Below, one piece after another: positions 31,394 to 41,442 of a DNA stretch of 64,000 nucleotides. A model generated the notes under the pieces. The model was not told where the DNA came from, made no database searches, and saw only the letters and a list, made by a program, of their open reading frames with translations. The position numbers and the translations under genes are program-made. How positions within the stretch are numbered: the stretch's first letter is position 1; each line of letters starts with the position of its first letter. This DNA comes from Anaerotruncus sp. MC2020 (GTDB lineage Bacteria > Bacillota > Clostridia > Oscillospirales > Ruminococcaceae). The stretch lies in assembly GCA_000701945.1 (NCBI GenBank), contig KL370840.1:1-64000 (forward strand). Reading direction: 5' to 3'.

Positions 31394-34300
31394 TTGAAAC
31401 TTTCAGGACGCAGTTTGAAAAAACAGAAAAAAGCATTGTCTGTATTTCTCGGCTCGGTACTGGTGCTCAACACAGCAGCTATGATAGGTATCAAGGCAAG
31501 CAGTGTTTCACCTGTAGAAGCAAGTGCGCTCAGGAACGGTATCATTGAGAAGGCTGTTGCATACCTCGGCACAGAAAAGAATGCCGACAGCAGCTACGGC
31601 GACGATCGCCTTGTCAACGATACTACGGAAACGCTTATCGCTCTCAGAGCCGCTCAGAAGGAAACAGACCCGAACAGCGAGACATGGCTTACGGACAATA
31701 TATCCTTTGACAACACAGATATGGTCGCAAGGCTTTCGGCGGCTTCTGCCAAGTCCGAATACCTCAGCAGGCTCGAGTGCAAGCAGAATGCAGATGGCGG
31801 CTTTGGTCTCTATCCCGAATATGCGAGCGATGTGCTTGATTCCGTACTCGTGCTCGAGGCAGTGAATGATACTGCCTACACAGGAGGCGACATCTCGGGA
31901 CTTGCTATCTGCGAATTTCTTGTGAATTCAGCAAATGAGAACGGAAGCTATTCCTACACTGAGGCAAGCGACAGTGACGAAGTACTCACCGCTATGGTAG
32001 TATACAATGTCGGCAGATTCCTCACTAAGAATAATTATGAACTGACAGTTCTCGATGCTCCGCTGACATACCTTAAAAACAACGTAAGCGATAGCTACGC
32101 GGATGATGACATAAAGAAAACACTTTACAAGCACCTTGCAATGCAGGCGATGAATGAGGAAACCGACCCTATGGAGCTCGTCAGCAATATCGGAAAAGCC
32201 GAAAAGACTGACGGCAGCTTTGCAGAGGATATTGAAACGACATCGATTGCGATAAGGCTCCTGCAGTCACTTGAGCTTGAAAACAGACTTGTTGTAACTG
32301 ATTTTGAATCCGAACTCAGCGATACTGAGGGTACCAGCAACAGCTCGAATTCCATCTCCGTCAGCTCTGTAATAGAGTACACCAGCAACTATGACACTGA
32401 GCTCGATGTTAAGATAACAGCATTCAGCGGTGAAACTCCCTTCTATGAGAACACTGTAAAGGCTTCGTGTCCCGCGGACGGAACGAGCGTGAATGTTGCT
32501 TCGGGCGAGTTTGTACTTGCAGAGCCAGACGGTTCTGATGTGTATGTGCTCGCAGAGCTCTTCGACAACGGCAAGCTCGTAAAGAGTCAGAAGTTACCGA
32601 TAGGTATCACAGCCGTTGAAGCCAAGCACTCCACAGAGATAACAGACCTCTCCGTAGAGCTCGACACCAATACGGCTGTATCGGGTGCAGAGGTCGAGGT
32701 CGGAGTATCGTATGACCTCCTCTACGCGACCAATGTTGACTACGATATCACGATGAAGACTTTTGTCACAAAGAGCGGCAAGGAGATAGCTTCCAAGACT
32801 GAGGAAGCCGTTCTCACTCCGGACAGCAGCGACCTTAAGGGGACTCCGCTCTCATTCACTCCCGACACGACAGCGGCAGGCGTTTATGATATCACCGTAG
32901 TATGCATCGACGGTGATAAGGAAATCTGCCGAAGAAGTACGGAGTTCAGAGTCGTCGAGGCTCCCGTTATCGAGGAAAAGACCTCGGAAGAGGAAAAGAC
33001 TCAGTTCGAGGTAACATGGTTCGGCCCCATACTCAGCGACTACTACGTTTACGCAGGAAACGAGACTGAGATAAACGCAGGCGCAGAGGTCAACTACTTC
33101 TCCAACGGTGAGTTCAGCGGAAAGATCGAAATGAATGTTTTCAAAAAGGACGAGCTCGTTGATGAGACTGAGTTTGATATCACACTTGAAAAGGGCGAAG
33201 TTACATACTTCGAAGGTAAGGCTGAATACCCGGTCTTCAAGAGCGGCGACAAGCTCTCATTCACTGTAAAGAACGTTGGCGAGTATACCGTAAATGCAAA
33301 GCTCTACGACGCTGAAGGCACTATCATTTCCGAGGGCAAGCGAGTTCTGAAGGTCGTTGACAGACCTGTTCAGGATCTTATCCTCAATAGCTCTGTAAAC
33401 ACCGAAAAGGAAAACATGGTCGACCTCTCATGGAACGACATCAGCAACGATGCCGAGAGCTACAGCTATCAGCTTTACAGAAAGGCAAACAGCACAAAGT
33501 GGGAGTCGCGTTCTATCTGGAACGAGGAGGAGCATATCAGGGTACTGAATGTTTATCCGTTACAGCCCTACCTTGTTGACTGGATGAACACGACTATCAG
33601 CGAAACTGAGATACCAGCGGGCAAGGGCATTTTCGATATTGATCCTGTTCATATCAATGACTTCAATGCTGACCCTCAGTCTTATCTGTACAATTCTGAC
33701 GGAAGCTGGAAGTGCGATGTCATCTTCTTCGGTGCTGCTGACAGCAACTCCAATATCGACATCAGACAAAACGCGGCAGATGAAGTCCAGAAGTTTATCG
33801 ACAGCGGAAGAGGTGTTCTCTTCGGTCACGATACCATCGGTCAGGCCACGTTCAATCAGTTCGCTGAACAGGCTGGTCTGATGATAGGTGTATGGAATAT
33901 CAGCCGTACAACATCTGTATCTGTTGTCAAGCTCGGAACTCTGACAAATTATCCCTGGAATATCCGAGGAGATCTGACTGTGCCGAATACTCATTCGACA
34001 GCACAGTACATCGTTGATGCTACAGAATGGATAACCCTCAATAACTCTAAGTATGTTTATCCCGATACAGGCTACACTGATGGTTTCTATCTTTGTACAA
34101 AGAATAATATTGGTATGATTCAGACAGGTGACAGTACCGGTCAGGCTACAGATGATGAAAGAAAGGTGCTTGCAAACACGCTCTTCTATCTGTATCAGAT
34201 CTCACAGCAGACAACAGCAAAGGACGCTTCGTTCTATGATGTTGACGCTCCCGATGTTCCCGAGGTGCTCTCGACATCGAACGAGAACGGCAAGGCTGTT

Positions 34301-35791
34301 CTGAATGTACAGACAAAGGACAATCCTACAGATTACGAATACTACATCAGCGCTAACCCCATCAACAGCACTTCCGACAGAGTTCTCTCAAACGTGAGAA
34401 AGCACACTGCATTCGCTGATCTCGCAGGCTTCGTTGTCAAAGTGGACAGCAGTGCCGAGCCCAAGCCCGAGCTCATCGAGCGCGGCGAGAACGGCGAGGA
34501 TATCCTCGATATCGTTCCTGCCGACTCCAAGGGCAAGGCTGTGCTTGAGGCGGTTCCTACCGATCTCTCGCAGAAGCAGTACATCCACGTATTTGCGGTA
34601 GACAACGCAGGCAACATCAGCGATGAAGTGATACTTCCCTTCGCGGAGGACAAGTTCATCACCGACATCGACACAGACAAGAAGCTCTACGCTTACGGCG
34701 AGAAGGTCACTATCGATGCAGAGACGATATCCGCTCCGTTTGGCAGGTCTGCCGACATGACCATAGAGATTTACGACGAATTCGACCACAAGACAGCAGA
34801 GCTCGTCTCCGCAAAGGATCAGGTGCTCAATGCTGACGTAAAGCTACTCAGCAATGCCGAGTGGATGATACCTCAGGAGACTGAGGGACGCTACAAGGCG
34901 GTCATCAACTGGCTCAGCAACAATGAGGTCATTGCTTCGGCAGAATCCGAATTCAAGATCGCGAATGAGCAGAGCGTAAGCAACCTCATCATCAGTGACA
35001 AGAGGTCGTATTCACTTACCGACCCGATAAATCTTTCAAATACCGTATCCAACAACAGCAAGGCAATGACAGAGAACGACCTTGTCCTCAGCGTTGTCGT
35101 TACCGATAAGGACGGCAATACAGCCGCTTCGTTCAGGCACGACCTCAGCGCTGTCGAGCCTGCAGGCACATTTGACATCTCAGACGCACTCAAGCCCGGC
35201 GATCTCCTTGACGGCGACTACAAGGCAACAGCAACAGTTACACAGGGCGAGCTCGAGCTCTCGTCCGACTCCGTTGAATTCACAGTCGAGAGCGATGTTA
35301 CATCCTTCACTGGCAAGCTTGATCTCAGCGACTCGAACGACAAGGGAACTGCTGATTTCTCCGTTAAGAACACAAGCAGTTCCAACGCTGAAAATGCAGT
35401 TGTATCAATAAAGGTATACAAGGACGGCTCGTCCGAACCCGTATACACCTATTCCGATACAGTTTCTATCGCAGCAGGTGATACATTTACAGGAAAGACA
35501 AGTTTTGCTCTCGCAGATCCGAGCAGCGGCAAATATTCGGGCGTTCTCAGCATCGAATACAAGGACGATAACTCCGACCTCGACTATGACGGCTTCGAGA
35601 ACACATACAAGACCACAACTACCGTCACAACGACCGCTGCATCAACGACTGCAACGACTACAACTGTTGCGGCAACAGAAAATCCCAAGACAGGCGACAG
35701 CGGTATCCCGATATATATGTGGTTCATAAGCACACTCAGTCTGCTTGGTCTTGTTACAGTAAAATTGTTAGGAGGCAAAGAGAATGAATAA
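31394..35791 (+). CDS. Sortase-anchored surface protein with alpha/alpha-toroid and glutamine-amidotransferase-like regions
   Basis: A 1465-residue protein. Order: signal peptide (1-45, KKQKKALSVFLGSVL); alpha/alpha-toroid of the prenyltransferase/A2M thioester type (about 48-300, CKQNADGGFGLYPEY, without a CxEQ thioester); CARDB-like beta domains; a region at about 715-938 with VRVLNVYP-like and FIDSGRGVLFGHDT stretches like secreted glutamine-amidotransferase-fold domains; more beta domains. The Thr-rich linker and a sorting signal NPKTG (1430-1434), a membrane helix and KENE end it. The start is TTG 31394 with GGAAGGA upstream; the ATGs nearby are out of frame. It overlaps the next gene by 8 bp. 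Confidence 0.75.
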   Translation: MKLSGRSLKKQKKALSVFLGSVLVLNTAAMIGIKASSVSPVEASALRNGIIEKAVAYLGTEKNADSSYGDDRLVNDTTETLIALRAAQKETDPNSETWLTDNISFDNTDMVARLSAASAKSEYLSRLECKQNADGGFGLYPEYASDVLDSVLVLEAVNDTAYTGGDISGLAICEFLVNSANENGSYSYTEASDSDEVLTAMVVYNVGRFLTKNNYELTVLDAPLTYLKNNVSDSYADDDIKKTLYKHLAMQAMNEETDPMELVSNIGKAEKTDGSFAEDIETTSIAIRLLQSLELENRLVVTDFESELSDTEGTSNSSNSISVSSVIEYTSNYDTELDVKITAFSGETPFYENTVKASCPADGTSVNVASGEFVLAEPDGSDVYVLAELFDNGKLVKSQKLPIGITAVEAKHSTEITDLSVELDTNTAVSGAEVEVGVSYDLLYATNVDYDITMKTFVTKSGKEIASKTEEAVLTPDSSDLKGTPLSFTPDTTAAGVYDITVVCIDGDKEICRRSTEFRVVEAPVIEEKTSEEEKTQFEVTWFGPILSDYYVYAGNETEINAGAEVNYFSNGEFSGKIEMNVFKKDELVDETEFDITLEKGEVTYFEGKAEYPVFKSGDKLSFTVKNVGEYTVNAKLYDAEGTIISEGKRVLKVVDRPVQDLILNSSVNTEKENMVDLSWNDISNDAESYSYQLYRKANSTKWESRSIWNEEEHIRVLNVYPLQPYLVDWMNTTISETEIPAGKGIFDIDPVHINDFNADPQSYLYNSDGSWKCDVIFFGAADSNSNIDIRQNAADEVQKFIDSGRGVLFGHDTIGQATFNQFAEQAGLMIGVWNISRTTSVSVVKLGTLTNYPWNIRGDLTVPNTHSTAQYIVDATEWITLNNSKYVYPDTGYTDGFYLCTKNNIGMIQTGDSTGQATDDERKVLANTLFYLYQISQQTTAKDASFYDVDAPDVPEVLSTSNENGKAVLNVQTKDNPTDYEYYISANPINSTSDRVLSNVRKHTAFADLAGFVVKVDSSAEPKPELIERGENGEDILDIVPADSKGKAVLEAVPTDLSQKQYIHVFAVDNAGNISDEVILPFAEDKFITDIDTDKKLYAYGEKVTIDAETISAPFGRSADMTIEIYDEFDHKTAELVSAKDQVLNADVKLLSNAEWMIPQETEGRYKAVINWLSNNEVIASAESEFKIANEQSVSNLIISDKRSYSLTDPINLSNTVSNNSKAMTENDLVLSVVVTDKDGNTAASFRHDLSAVEPAGTFDISDALKPGDLLDGDYKATATVTQGELELSSDSVEFTVESDVTSFTGKLDLSDSNDKGTADFSVKNTSSSNAENAVVSIKVYKDGSSEPVYTYSDTVSIAAGDTFTGKTSFALADPSSGKYSGVLSIEYKDDNSDLDYDGFENTYKTTTTVTTTAASTTATTTTVAATENPKTGDSGIPIYMWFISTLSLLGLVTVKLLGGKENE

Positions 35792-38630
35792 GCTAAAGAT
35801 AACAGCATTTGCGACAGCAGTTTCACTTATCTGCTCTATCGCGGTTTCTTCTTCAAGTCCTTTGCCTGTACTGAAAAAGAGCCTCGGCAGCAGAAACAGC
35901 AAGTACAGCAATGTTTCGGCTGAGATAATCTCCGCAGAGGAGACAGAGCCGCTCTATGACCGCCTTGAAAATGCTTTCAGCGATAATGACACTGTAAAGC
36001 TCGACAGGGTATGCGATGAGATAATCGCAGAGATGAACGCTACGAAGCAGGCAGTCGAGGCTTACTCGGCTGATATCAGCGAATGGGCTGACGACGAGAT
36101 TATCGAGCGTCAGCAGAAATACGAGAACGAGGTCAATGTCAGATACGCTCAGACATCCAAGGCGATAGAAGAACTCAGAAACGGCATTGATACCGAGAAG
36201 AACCTCGCTATCCTCAGCGAGAACGTGGAATCGCGTCCCGAGCATAAGCACTCCGATGCTATCCCCACTACCGAAGGCTCCGCTGACAGCTTCGAGACTG
36301 TCGAGCTCGACGGGGAACTCGAAGAAGCTCCGATATATTCCGCTCCGCCTACGGACAACGACCTCAAGCTCGAGGGAGAGTCCGAGACTGCAGAGCTGTT
36401 CAAGTATGTCGCTGATTCACTCGGCGATGCAAACAGCATATACCTCTTTGTCAAGAACAACTTCAAGAACGAAGCGTATTCGGGCTCGAAGAAGGGTGCT
36501 GCCGCAACTCTTGCGCAGAACGGCGGTAATGACATGGATCAGGCCGCTCTACTAATCGCTCTGTTCAGAGCAAAGAATATCCCCGCAAGATATGTTAGGG
36601 GCAATGTCTATATCACAGCCGAGCAGGCAAAGGATATCACTGGCACCGATAACATGACAGCGGTAGGACGTATCCTTGCGACAGGTCACAGGAACGTCAG
36701 GGCTGTTACAAATAACGGTAATATCACAGGCTTCAAGATGGAGCGCACATGGGTCGAGGCATATATACCTTATACCGATTACCGCGGAGCAGGCAACCAG
36801 TCGGGCGACGCAGTATGGGTACAGCTTGACCCGAGCTTCAAGAAGCTCGAGGCTAAGATCGAGTCTATAAAGGGTGAATACTCTGAGGATGATCTCGCTC
36901 TCCTCGAGATGATAAACAAGAACAACCAGCTCGATGGCAAGGCTCAGGTCGCTGCACGCGAGAATATCGAGTGTCACTACCGCAAGGTGGTCGAGACAAG
37001 CGACACCTACATACCCGCTTCTCTTCCCTACACTGTTCTGAGCGTTGACGAGCGTTACAGCTTCATCAAGGACAGCGATAAGGATATGGTTTCCGTCTAT
37101 ATCGACGGCGAGAGCCTGATGAGTCTCCCTGTTTCCGAACTCTACGGCAAATCCGTGACTGTATCGTATGAGCCTGTATCGGATTCCGATGCAAATGTGC
37201 TCTCACACTATGACAGACTTGTTGATGTGCCTGCTTACCTCGTAAACGTTGCTCCCGTAGTAACAGTAGGAAGCAAGAAATACGAGCTTGAGGATGATGA
37301 GCTTTCGTGGCTCTTTGAGACTCAGCTCGGAACAGATCACCAGCTGAACACTGTTATCAGGAATTGCGGCGGTACAACGGTACTCGATGACAACATAATT
37401 GCAGGTTCCATGTATGCCATTAACCTTGATCTCCAGTCAATAACTCCCGACGAGACAAAGGCGGCATACCTCAGAATGCAGGATGCTCAGGAAAATTACG
37501 AGCCCAAGAACATGGTAAGCCATGACGAACTCGGAGTTTTCCTCGATTATGCAGGCAAATACTACTTCTCGATGTGCGATGTTCAGGAAGACCTGTATGC
37601 TTCAATAAACAATATCGACGTAACCAAGCGCCTCAGTCTTGGAATCACAGGCTACAAATTCAGCAAGAGTCAGACCTTCGGCATAACAAGGAATCTTGAT
37701 TTCGGTTCTTTCTTTATTGATGTTGCATACGACAACAGAGCTGCTATAAGCCTTGACGGCGATGCTCAGGCAGAAAAGAACTTCATGCTCGCATGCGGTA
37801 TGCTCGGCTCATACTATGAGGGATACATCTGGCAGGAGCTCGTTGACAAGGGCAACACATCAATATCTACCATATCCGTTATGAACGAAGCCGCAAAGAA
37901 GGGCGTGGAATTCAGATATCTCACTCCCGCAAATGCGGAGAAGGAGCTTGAAGCTTCAAATATCACGAGTGCTGTCAAGGACGAGATACGCGATTTCATC
38001 AATCAGGGACTATATGTTGAGCTCGTGCCTGAAACGATCAGACTCGGAACGTGGGAAGGTACAGCGTATATTGCCATAGATATGAAGGACGCATCAGCTT
38101 CGTATATGATATCTGGCGGCAATGCGGGCGGTTCGTCGATGGAATTCGAGAACCTCTTTGAGCTCAATAACAGCCTGTTCCTTACGAACTGGGAGCTCGG
38201 AGCAATCAACTTGCTTTCGAGCGGCAAGGACCTTTGCAGCGGTGTTGCTGCTTTGGACCTGAAGGACATCGCAAAGGGACTTTATGGAATCGTAGGCGCT
38301 ACAAGCATGCTCAGTGACGCGCTGACGATGAGATATTCAAACTATGATTATATTTTCGCTTTTGCAGAAGCAGAGGACGAAGATGCTGTAATGTTTGAGT
38401 ATAAGAAGTTTACATTGGTAAATATGATCGATACTCTTGCTAACGTCGCTTGTACCGTGTTAGACCGGTTTGGCGATGCAGGCGGACTTATCTCGGCTAA
38501 GCTGGGTATGATCTATAATGTTGCCAAAAAGACAGTTGAACTTGTATATGATAAGGACAGACACTTTGAGTTCAGTGATATCTATTCAACTGTATGGGAT
38601 TATCTCGGCGTATTGCTTGCAAAGCTTTAA
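35784..38630 (+). CDS. Secreted transglutaminase-fold protein lacking the catalytic Cys and His
   Basis: A 948-residue secreted protein. Signal peptide (1-24), an acidic helical region (40-200), then a transglutaminase-like core at about 215-350. Its Cys position reads GGNDMDQAALLIALFRAKNIPARYV (Met or Asp where Cys is expected), the His strand reads MERTWVEAYIPY (Thr for His) and the Asp strand WVQLDPSF keeps Asp. A 550-residue C-terminal region is unknown. It is probably a binding or structural protein rather than an enzyme. AGGAGG lies before the ATG, which overlaps the sortase-anchored protein gene, so the two are made together. Confidence 0.72.
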   Translation: MNKLKITAFATAVSLICSIAVSSSSPLPVLKKSLGSRNSKYSNVSAEIISAEETEPLYDRLENAFSDNDTVKLDRVCDEIIAEMNATKQAVEAYSADISEWADDEIIERQQKYENEVNVRYAQTSKAIEELRNGIDTEKNLAILSENVESRPEHKHSDAIPTTEGSADSFETVELDGELEEAPIYSAPPTDNDLKLEGESETAELFKYVADSLGDANSIYLFVKNNFKNEAYSGSKKGAAATLAQNGGNDMDQAALLIALFRAKNIPARYVRGNVYITAEQAKDITGTDNMTAVGRILATGHRNVRAVTNNGNITGFKMERTWVEAYIPYTDYRGAGNQSGDAVWVQLDPSFKKLEAKIESIKGEYSEDDLALLEMINKNNQLDGKAQVAARENIECHYRKVVETSDTYIPASLPYTVLSVDERYSFIKDSDKDMVSVYIDGESLMSLPVSELYGKSVTVSYEPVSDSDANVLSHYDRLVDVPAYLVNVAPVVTVGSKKYELEDDELSWLFETQLGTDHQLNTVIRNCGGTTVLDDNIIAGSMYAINLDLQSITPDETKAAYLRMQDAQENYEPKNMVSHDELGVFLDYAGKYYFSMCDVQEDLYASINNIDVTKRLSLGITGYKFSKSQTFGITRNLDFGSFFIDVAYDNRAAISLDGDAQAEKNFMLACGMLGSYYEGYIWQELVDKGNTSISTISVMNEAAKKGVEFRYLTPANAEKELEASNITSAVKDEIRDFINQGLYVELVPETIRLGTWEGTAYIAIDMKDASASYMISGGNAGGSSMEFENLFELNNSLFLTNWELGAINLLSSGKDLCSGVAALDLKDIAKGLYGIVGATSMLSDALTMRYSNYDYIFAFAEAEDEDAVMFEYKKFTLVNMIDTLANVACTVLDRFGDAGGLISAKLGMIYNVAKKTVELVYDKDRHFEFSDIYSTVWDYLGVLLAKL

Positions 38631-38668
38631 ACAAAGGCTTTCGGGCAATGCAGCTTAATATGCGGAAG

Positions 38669-38702
38669 GCAGCGGTATCGTTTGATGCCGCTGCTTTTTT
38701 TA
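38669..38702 (+). terminator. Terminator of the toroid operon
   Basis: GCAGCGGTATC / GATGCCGCTGC stem with a T-run. Confidence 0.88.
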
Positions 38703-38760
38703 TCTTCGGTCGACTGTGCAAATATCACAACTTTTGATGTGAGATTGCACAAATTTCAAC

Positions 38761-38789
38761 TTGACAAATTGGTGAAATCGTGGTAGAAT
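38761..38789 (+). promoter_or_regulatory. Promoter of the small peptide / 138-aa gene pair
   Basis: TTGACA (38761-38766), 17-nt spacer, TAGAAT (38784-38789). An untranslated leader of some 140 nt follows, with a GCGCA/TGCGC inverted repeat at 38871-38890. Confidence 0.8.
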
Positions 38790-38938
38790 ACATACGATGC
38801 GCAAGATTAATTATTTTACGTAAAGTAGACAAATCGTTTAGTATTTATATTATTAGATGTGAAATATACTGCGCGTATTTTATTGCGCAGACACATGTTC
38901 TGATGCTTAGTAAAAGCAGTAATAAAAGGAGAATAAAT

Positions 38939-38989
38939 ATGAAAAGAAACCAAGATCATCTTTCGGAAGGAGGCGCCGCGATATGCTGA
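38939..38989 (+). CDS. Candidate 16-residue peptide overlapping the next gene
   Basis: AAAGGAG is followed by an ATG and 16 codons (MKRNQDHLSEGGAAIC), whose stop overlaps the first codons of the 138-aa gene. The ribosome binding site of the second gene, GGAAGGAGG, lies inside this frame and encodes its SEGGAA part. It could be a coupling leader or a short peptide in its own right. Confidence 0.5.
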   Translation: MKRNQDHLSEGGAAIC

Positions 38990-39399
38990 GAAAAACAAGG
39001 AACCGTATCAACAACAATAAGGCTGCCGATATTCGGAAATACACAGCGGAAGCAATCGCGGCGCGTGCAATCAAGGAGCAAATGGCATTGCGCGAGAAAT
39101 ACAAGGATATCAAACTCTGCGATTTGTTCAGTCCGGAAAGCATTCGCGAAATGGGCATAGGTGCGCAGCAGACCGAAGCATTTAAGGATTATACCAGAGA
39201 TGTGAATACGGGCTATCTCGGTGATGTTCAGCAAGGTCGAACTATGGGCATAAGCGGACAGATATTTGACGGCATAATGAAGAACAAGCAGAATGCCATT
39301 AAGAATGATATCGTGATTAAGAGAAGCAGTACCGTGAATAAGGAAGTGATTAAAAAAGGGATTCTTTCAATAAGAAATAAAGCCGTGAATACAGAATGA
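38983..39399 (+). CDS. Hypothetical basic protein, 138 aa
   Basis: A small, strongly basic and helical protein (MLRKTRNRINNNKAADIRKY at the start, IKKGILSIRNKAVN at the end) with no signal peptide and no motif I know. The middle (LFSPESIREMGIGAQQTEAF) is less charged. AAGGAGG precedes the ATG and the start overlaps a 16-codon frame. Flanked by its own promoter and terminator, it forms a single transcription unit. The basic charge would suit nucleic-acid or partner binding, but this is speculation. Confidence 0.65.
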   Translation: MLRKTRNRINNNKAADIRKYTAEAIAARAIKEQMALREKYKDIKLCDLFSPESIREMGIGAQQTEAFKDYTRDVNTGYLGDVQQGRTMGISGQIFDGIMKNKQNAIKNDIVIKRSSTVNKEVIKKGILSIRNKAVNTE

Positions 39400-39414
39400 A
39401 TCTTCTCAAAAATG

Positions 39415-39453
39415 AAAATAGTCAACGTCGAATGAGGCGTTGACTATTTTTGT
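39415..39453 (+). terminator. Terminator of the 138-aa gene
   Basis: AAAATAGTCAACG / CGTTGACTATTTT stem and T-run. Confidence 0.9.
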
Positions 39454-39512
39454 GCTCACTGTATTTCTCAGCACTCGCGTTCGGCGGTATATCGGCTGAT
39501 GCGACACAAAAA

Positions 39513-39542
39513 GTTGCAATTCTGAGGGAAATGTGGTAGAAT
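39513..39542 (+). promoter_or_regulatory. Promoter of the O-antigen-ligase-like / PBP operon
   Basis: TTGCAA (39513-39518), 18-nt spacer, TAGAAT (39537-39542). Confidence 0.6.
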
Positions 39543-39570
39543 AATAATCAGTTTATTCGGGGGTGCTGAA

Positions 39571-41442
39571 ATGTCAAAGAAAACGAAAAAAACAATCGGC
39601 GGTGTGGCTGTCCCTGAACTGCCGCGCTACCGTGAAATATTCACGAAAATCGTCATCTGCGCGCTGCTTTTCGCAGTTTTTACAGTGAGGCTGCACATCG
39701 AAAAGCTCACGGGACGCTCGCTCGAGGTGTTCGCGAACACGAACGGGCTCTACGCCGACTGGTTCCTCTATTGCAAGGAAATAGTGTACCTCGTCATTGC
39801 GTGCGGAGTGTGCCTGTATGCGGTCGGAGAGCGTATATTCCCCGACAAGCCGTGCAGAGAGAACCGCCTCTTTACAAGGCGGGCGCTGCTGCCTGCCTTG
39901 TGTGTGGGAGCATACCTCCTGTTTGCGTGTATATCGGCGCTTTTCTCGGAGCATAAGGAGGTCGTGCTGTTCGGGCTTTGCACCGAATTTGAGGGACTTC
40001 TCGCCATTTTCTCCTACTGCATCATTTTCCTTTTCGGCTTCAACTACATTATTGGTGAGCGGTTGAAAGTATTCTTCCGCAGAGCCGTCATCGCGCTTAC
40101 GGCAGTCGCCGCTGCGTTCGCGGTATTCGAGTACACGGTATCGCCGCTCATGGAGCTGCCGTTCGTGAAGTTCCTGATAGCTCCCGCGAAGTACCGCGCG
40201 GCGGCGGAATCGCTCGCTATCGGTAACGACTTCCGCGAATCGGTGCTGACCTTTTACAACTCCAACTACACGGGTGAGTTTTTCGTGCTCGTGTTCCCGA
40301 TAGCGGTGTACGCTGTATTTGCCGCTAAGAAGGCGGCTTCGCGCATAGCGGCGGGAGCTCTCGCTGCTGCCGTCTTTGCGGCTGGAATCATGACCAACGC
40401 AACAGCCGCCTTCTACGTCATTGCGGCGGAGCTCGTGTGCCTGCTTGCCTTCTTCATCTTCAAGCGTGTGATACCTCTGAAAGCAGTGCTTGCGGCAGCG
40501 GCGGCATTCGCAGTGCTGACGGTCGGGCTCGACCTCTGCACGGGGCACGATTTCACCTCCAACATCATCAAGAGCATCACCAATGCGGGCACTTACGAGT
40601 CCGCGCCGTCTGTATACACGCTGAAAAGCGCGGAGATTCGCGGCAGGGAGCTCCACATCGCCGCGGAGGGCTCGGGCTACACGATAACGCCTCCCTATGA
40701 GAGCGGCGAGACGCTATCCGCTACCTCGGATTCGGGCGTGCGGTATACAGCTGACAGCTCCGACCGCACTCGCCTCCTTATCCGTGACGACGCTCAGGAC
40801 GCCAATATCAGCGTCGTGCTCGTCGAGGGCATAATGTACGTTGACCTCGGCTATAAAAGCACGCTCGACTTTGCTGTCACCACCGACGGCTTGAGGCTAA
40901 TCGCGCAGAACCGCTCGCTCCTCGGCGAGATACCCGTCGCTCCCATGGCGGACAGCTCTCTCGTGCGATACTACGGCTTCGCGACGGGACGCGGCTATAT
41001 ATGGGCAAATTCACTGCCTATACTAAAGGAGTGCATAGTCGTCGGCAAGGGCATGGGCGGCTTCCCGTTCGAGTTCGTGCAGAACGACGTCGTTGGGCTG
41101 TGCAATACAAACGGAACATACCGCCTCGTTGTGGACAAGCCGCACTGCCGCTACCTGCAAATCGCTCTGACCTGCGGCATTCCTGCGCTCATCGCGATAA
41201 TCGTCCTGCTCGGAGCGTTCCTGCTCGGCGGCGCTAAAAACGCTCTGAAATGGAGCAGGGATGACCTCCTCGCCGACAGGAACAGGCTGTTCTTCGTCTG
41301 CCTGTGCGCGGGGATAGTCGGCTTCCTCGCCGAGGGCATCGTCAACGACGGCAATATCACGGTCGAGCCGATTTTCTGGCTTTTCCTCGGCGCGGCTCAC
41401 GGTATGCTCCTTGACTTCGGAAAGGAGAAGGCTAATGCGTAA
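39571..41442 (+). CDS. O-antigen-ligase-like polytopic membrane protein (Wzy_C family)
   Basis: A 623-residue membrane protein with about ten transmembrane helices in two blocks, separated by an extracytoplasmic domain at roughly 340-470. The conserved end of the family is visible: ATGRGYIWANSLPIL, VVGKGMGGFPFEF and DKPHCRYLQIALTCGIPAL, which match the Arg, Gly and His positions of O-antigen ligases and teichuronic or polysaccharide polymerases. In a Gram-positive it most likely polymerises or attaches a cell-surface glycan to a lipid-linked or wall acceptor. It overlaps the start of the following transpeptidase gene by 8 bp. Confidence 0.8.
   Translation: MSKKTKKTIGGVAVPELPRYREIFTKIVICALLFAVFTVRLHIEKLTGRSLEVFANTNGLYADWFLYCKEIVYLVIACGVCLYAVGERIFPDKPCRENRLFTRRALLPALCVGAYLLFACISALFSEHKEVVLFGLCTEFEGLLAIFSYCIIFLFGFNYIIGERLKVFFRRAVIALTAVAAAFAVFEYTVSPLMELPFVKFLIAPAKYRAAAESLAIGNDFRESVLTFYNSNYTGEFFVLVFPIAVYAVFAAKKAASRIAAGALAAAVFAAGIMTNATAAFYVIAAELVCLLAFFIFKRVIPLKAVLAAAAAFAVLTVGLDLCTGHDFTSNIIKSITNAGTYESAPSVYTLKSAEIRGRELHIAAEGSGYTITPPYESGETLSATSDSGVRYTADSSDRTRLLIRDDAQDANISVVLVEGIMYVDLGYKSTLDFAVTTDGLRLIAQNRSLLGEIPVAPMADSSLVRYYGFATGRGYIWANSLPILKECIVVGKGMGGFPFEFVQNDVVGLCNTNGTYRLVVDKPHCRYLQIALTCGIPALIAIIVLLGAFLLGGAKNALKWSRDDLLADRNRLFFVCLCAGIVGFLAEGIVNDGNITVEPIFWLFLGAAHGMLLDFGKEKANA

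Noticed and set aside
35584-35826. Val-rich minus-strand frame near the sorting signal
   Set aside because: Also a complement of a Thr-rich linker; no start signal.
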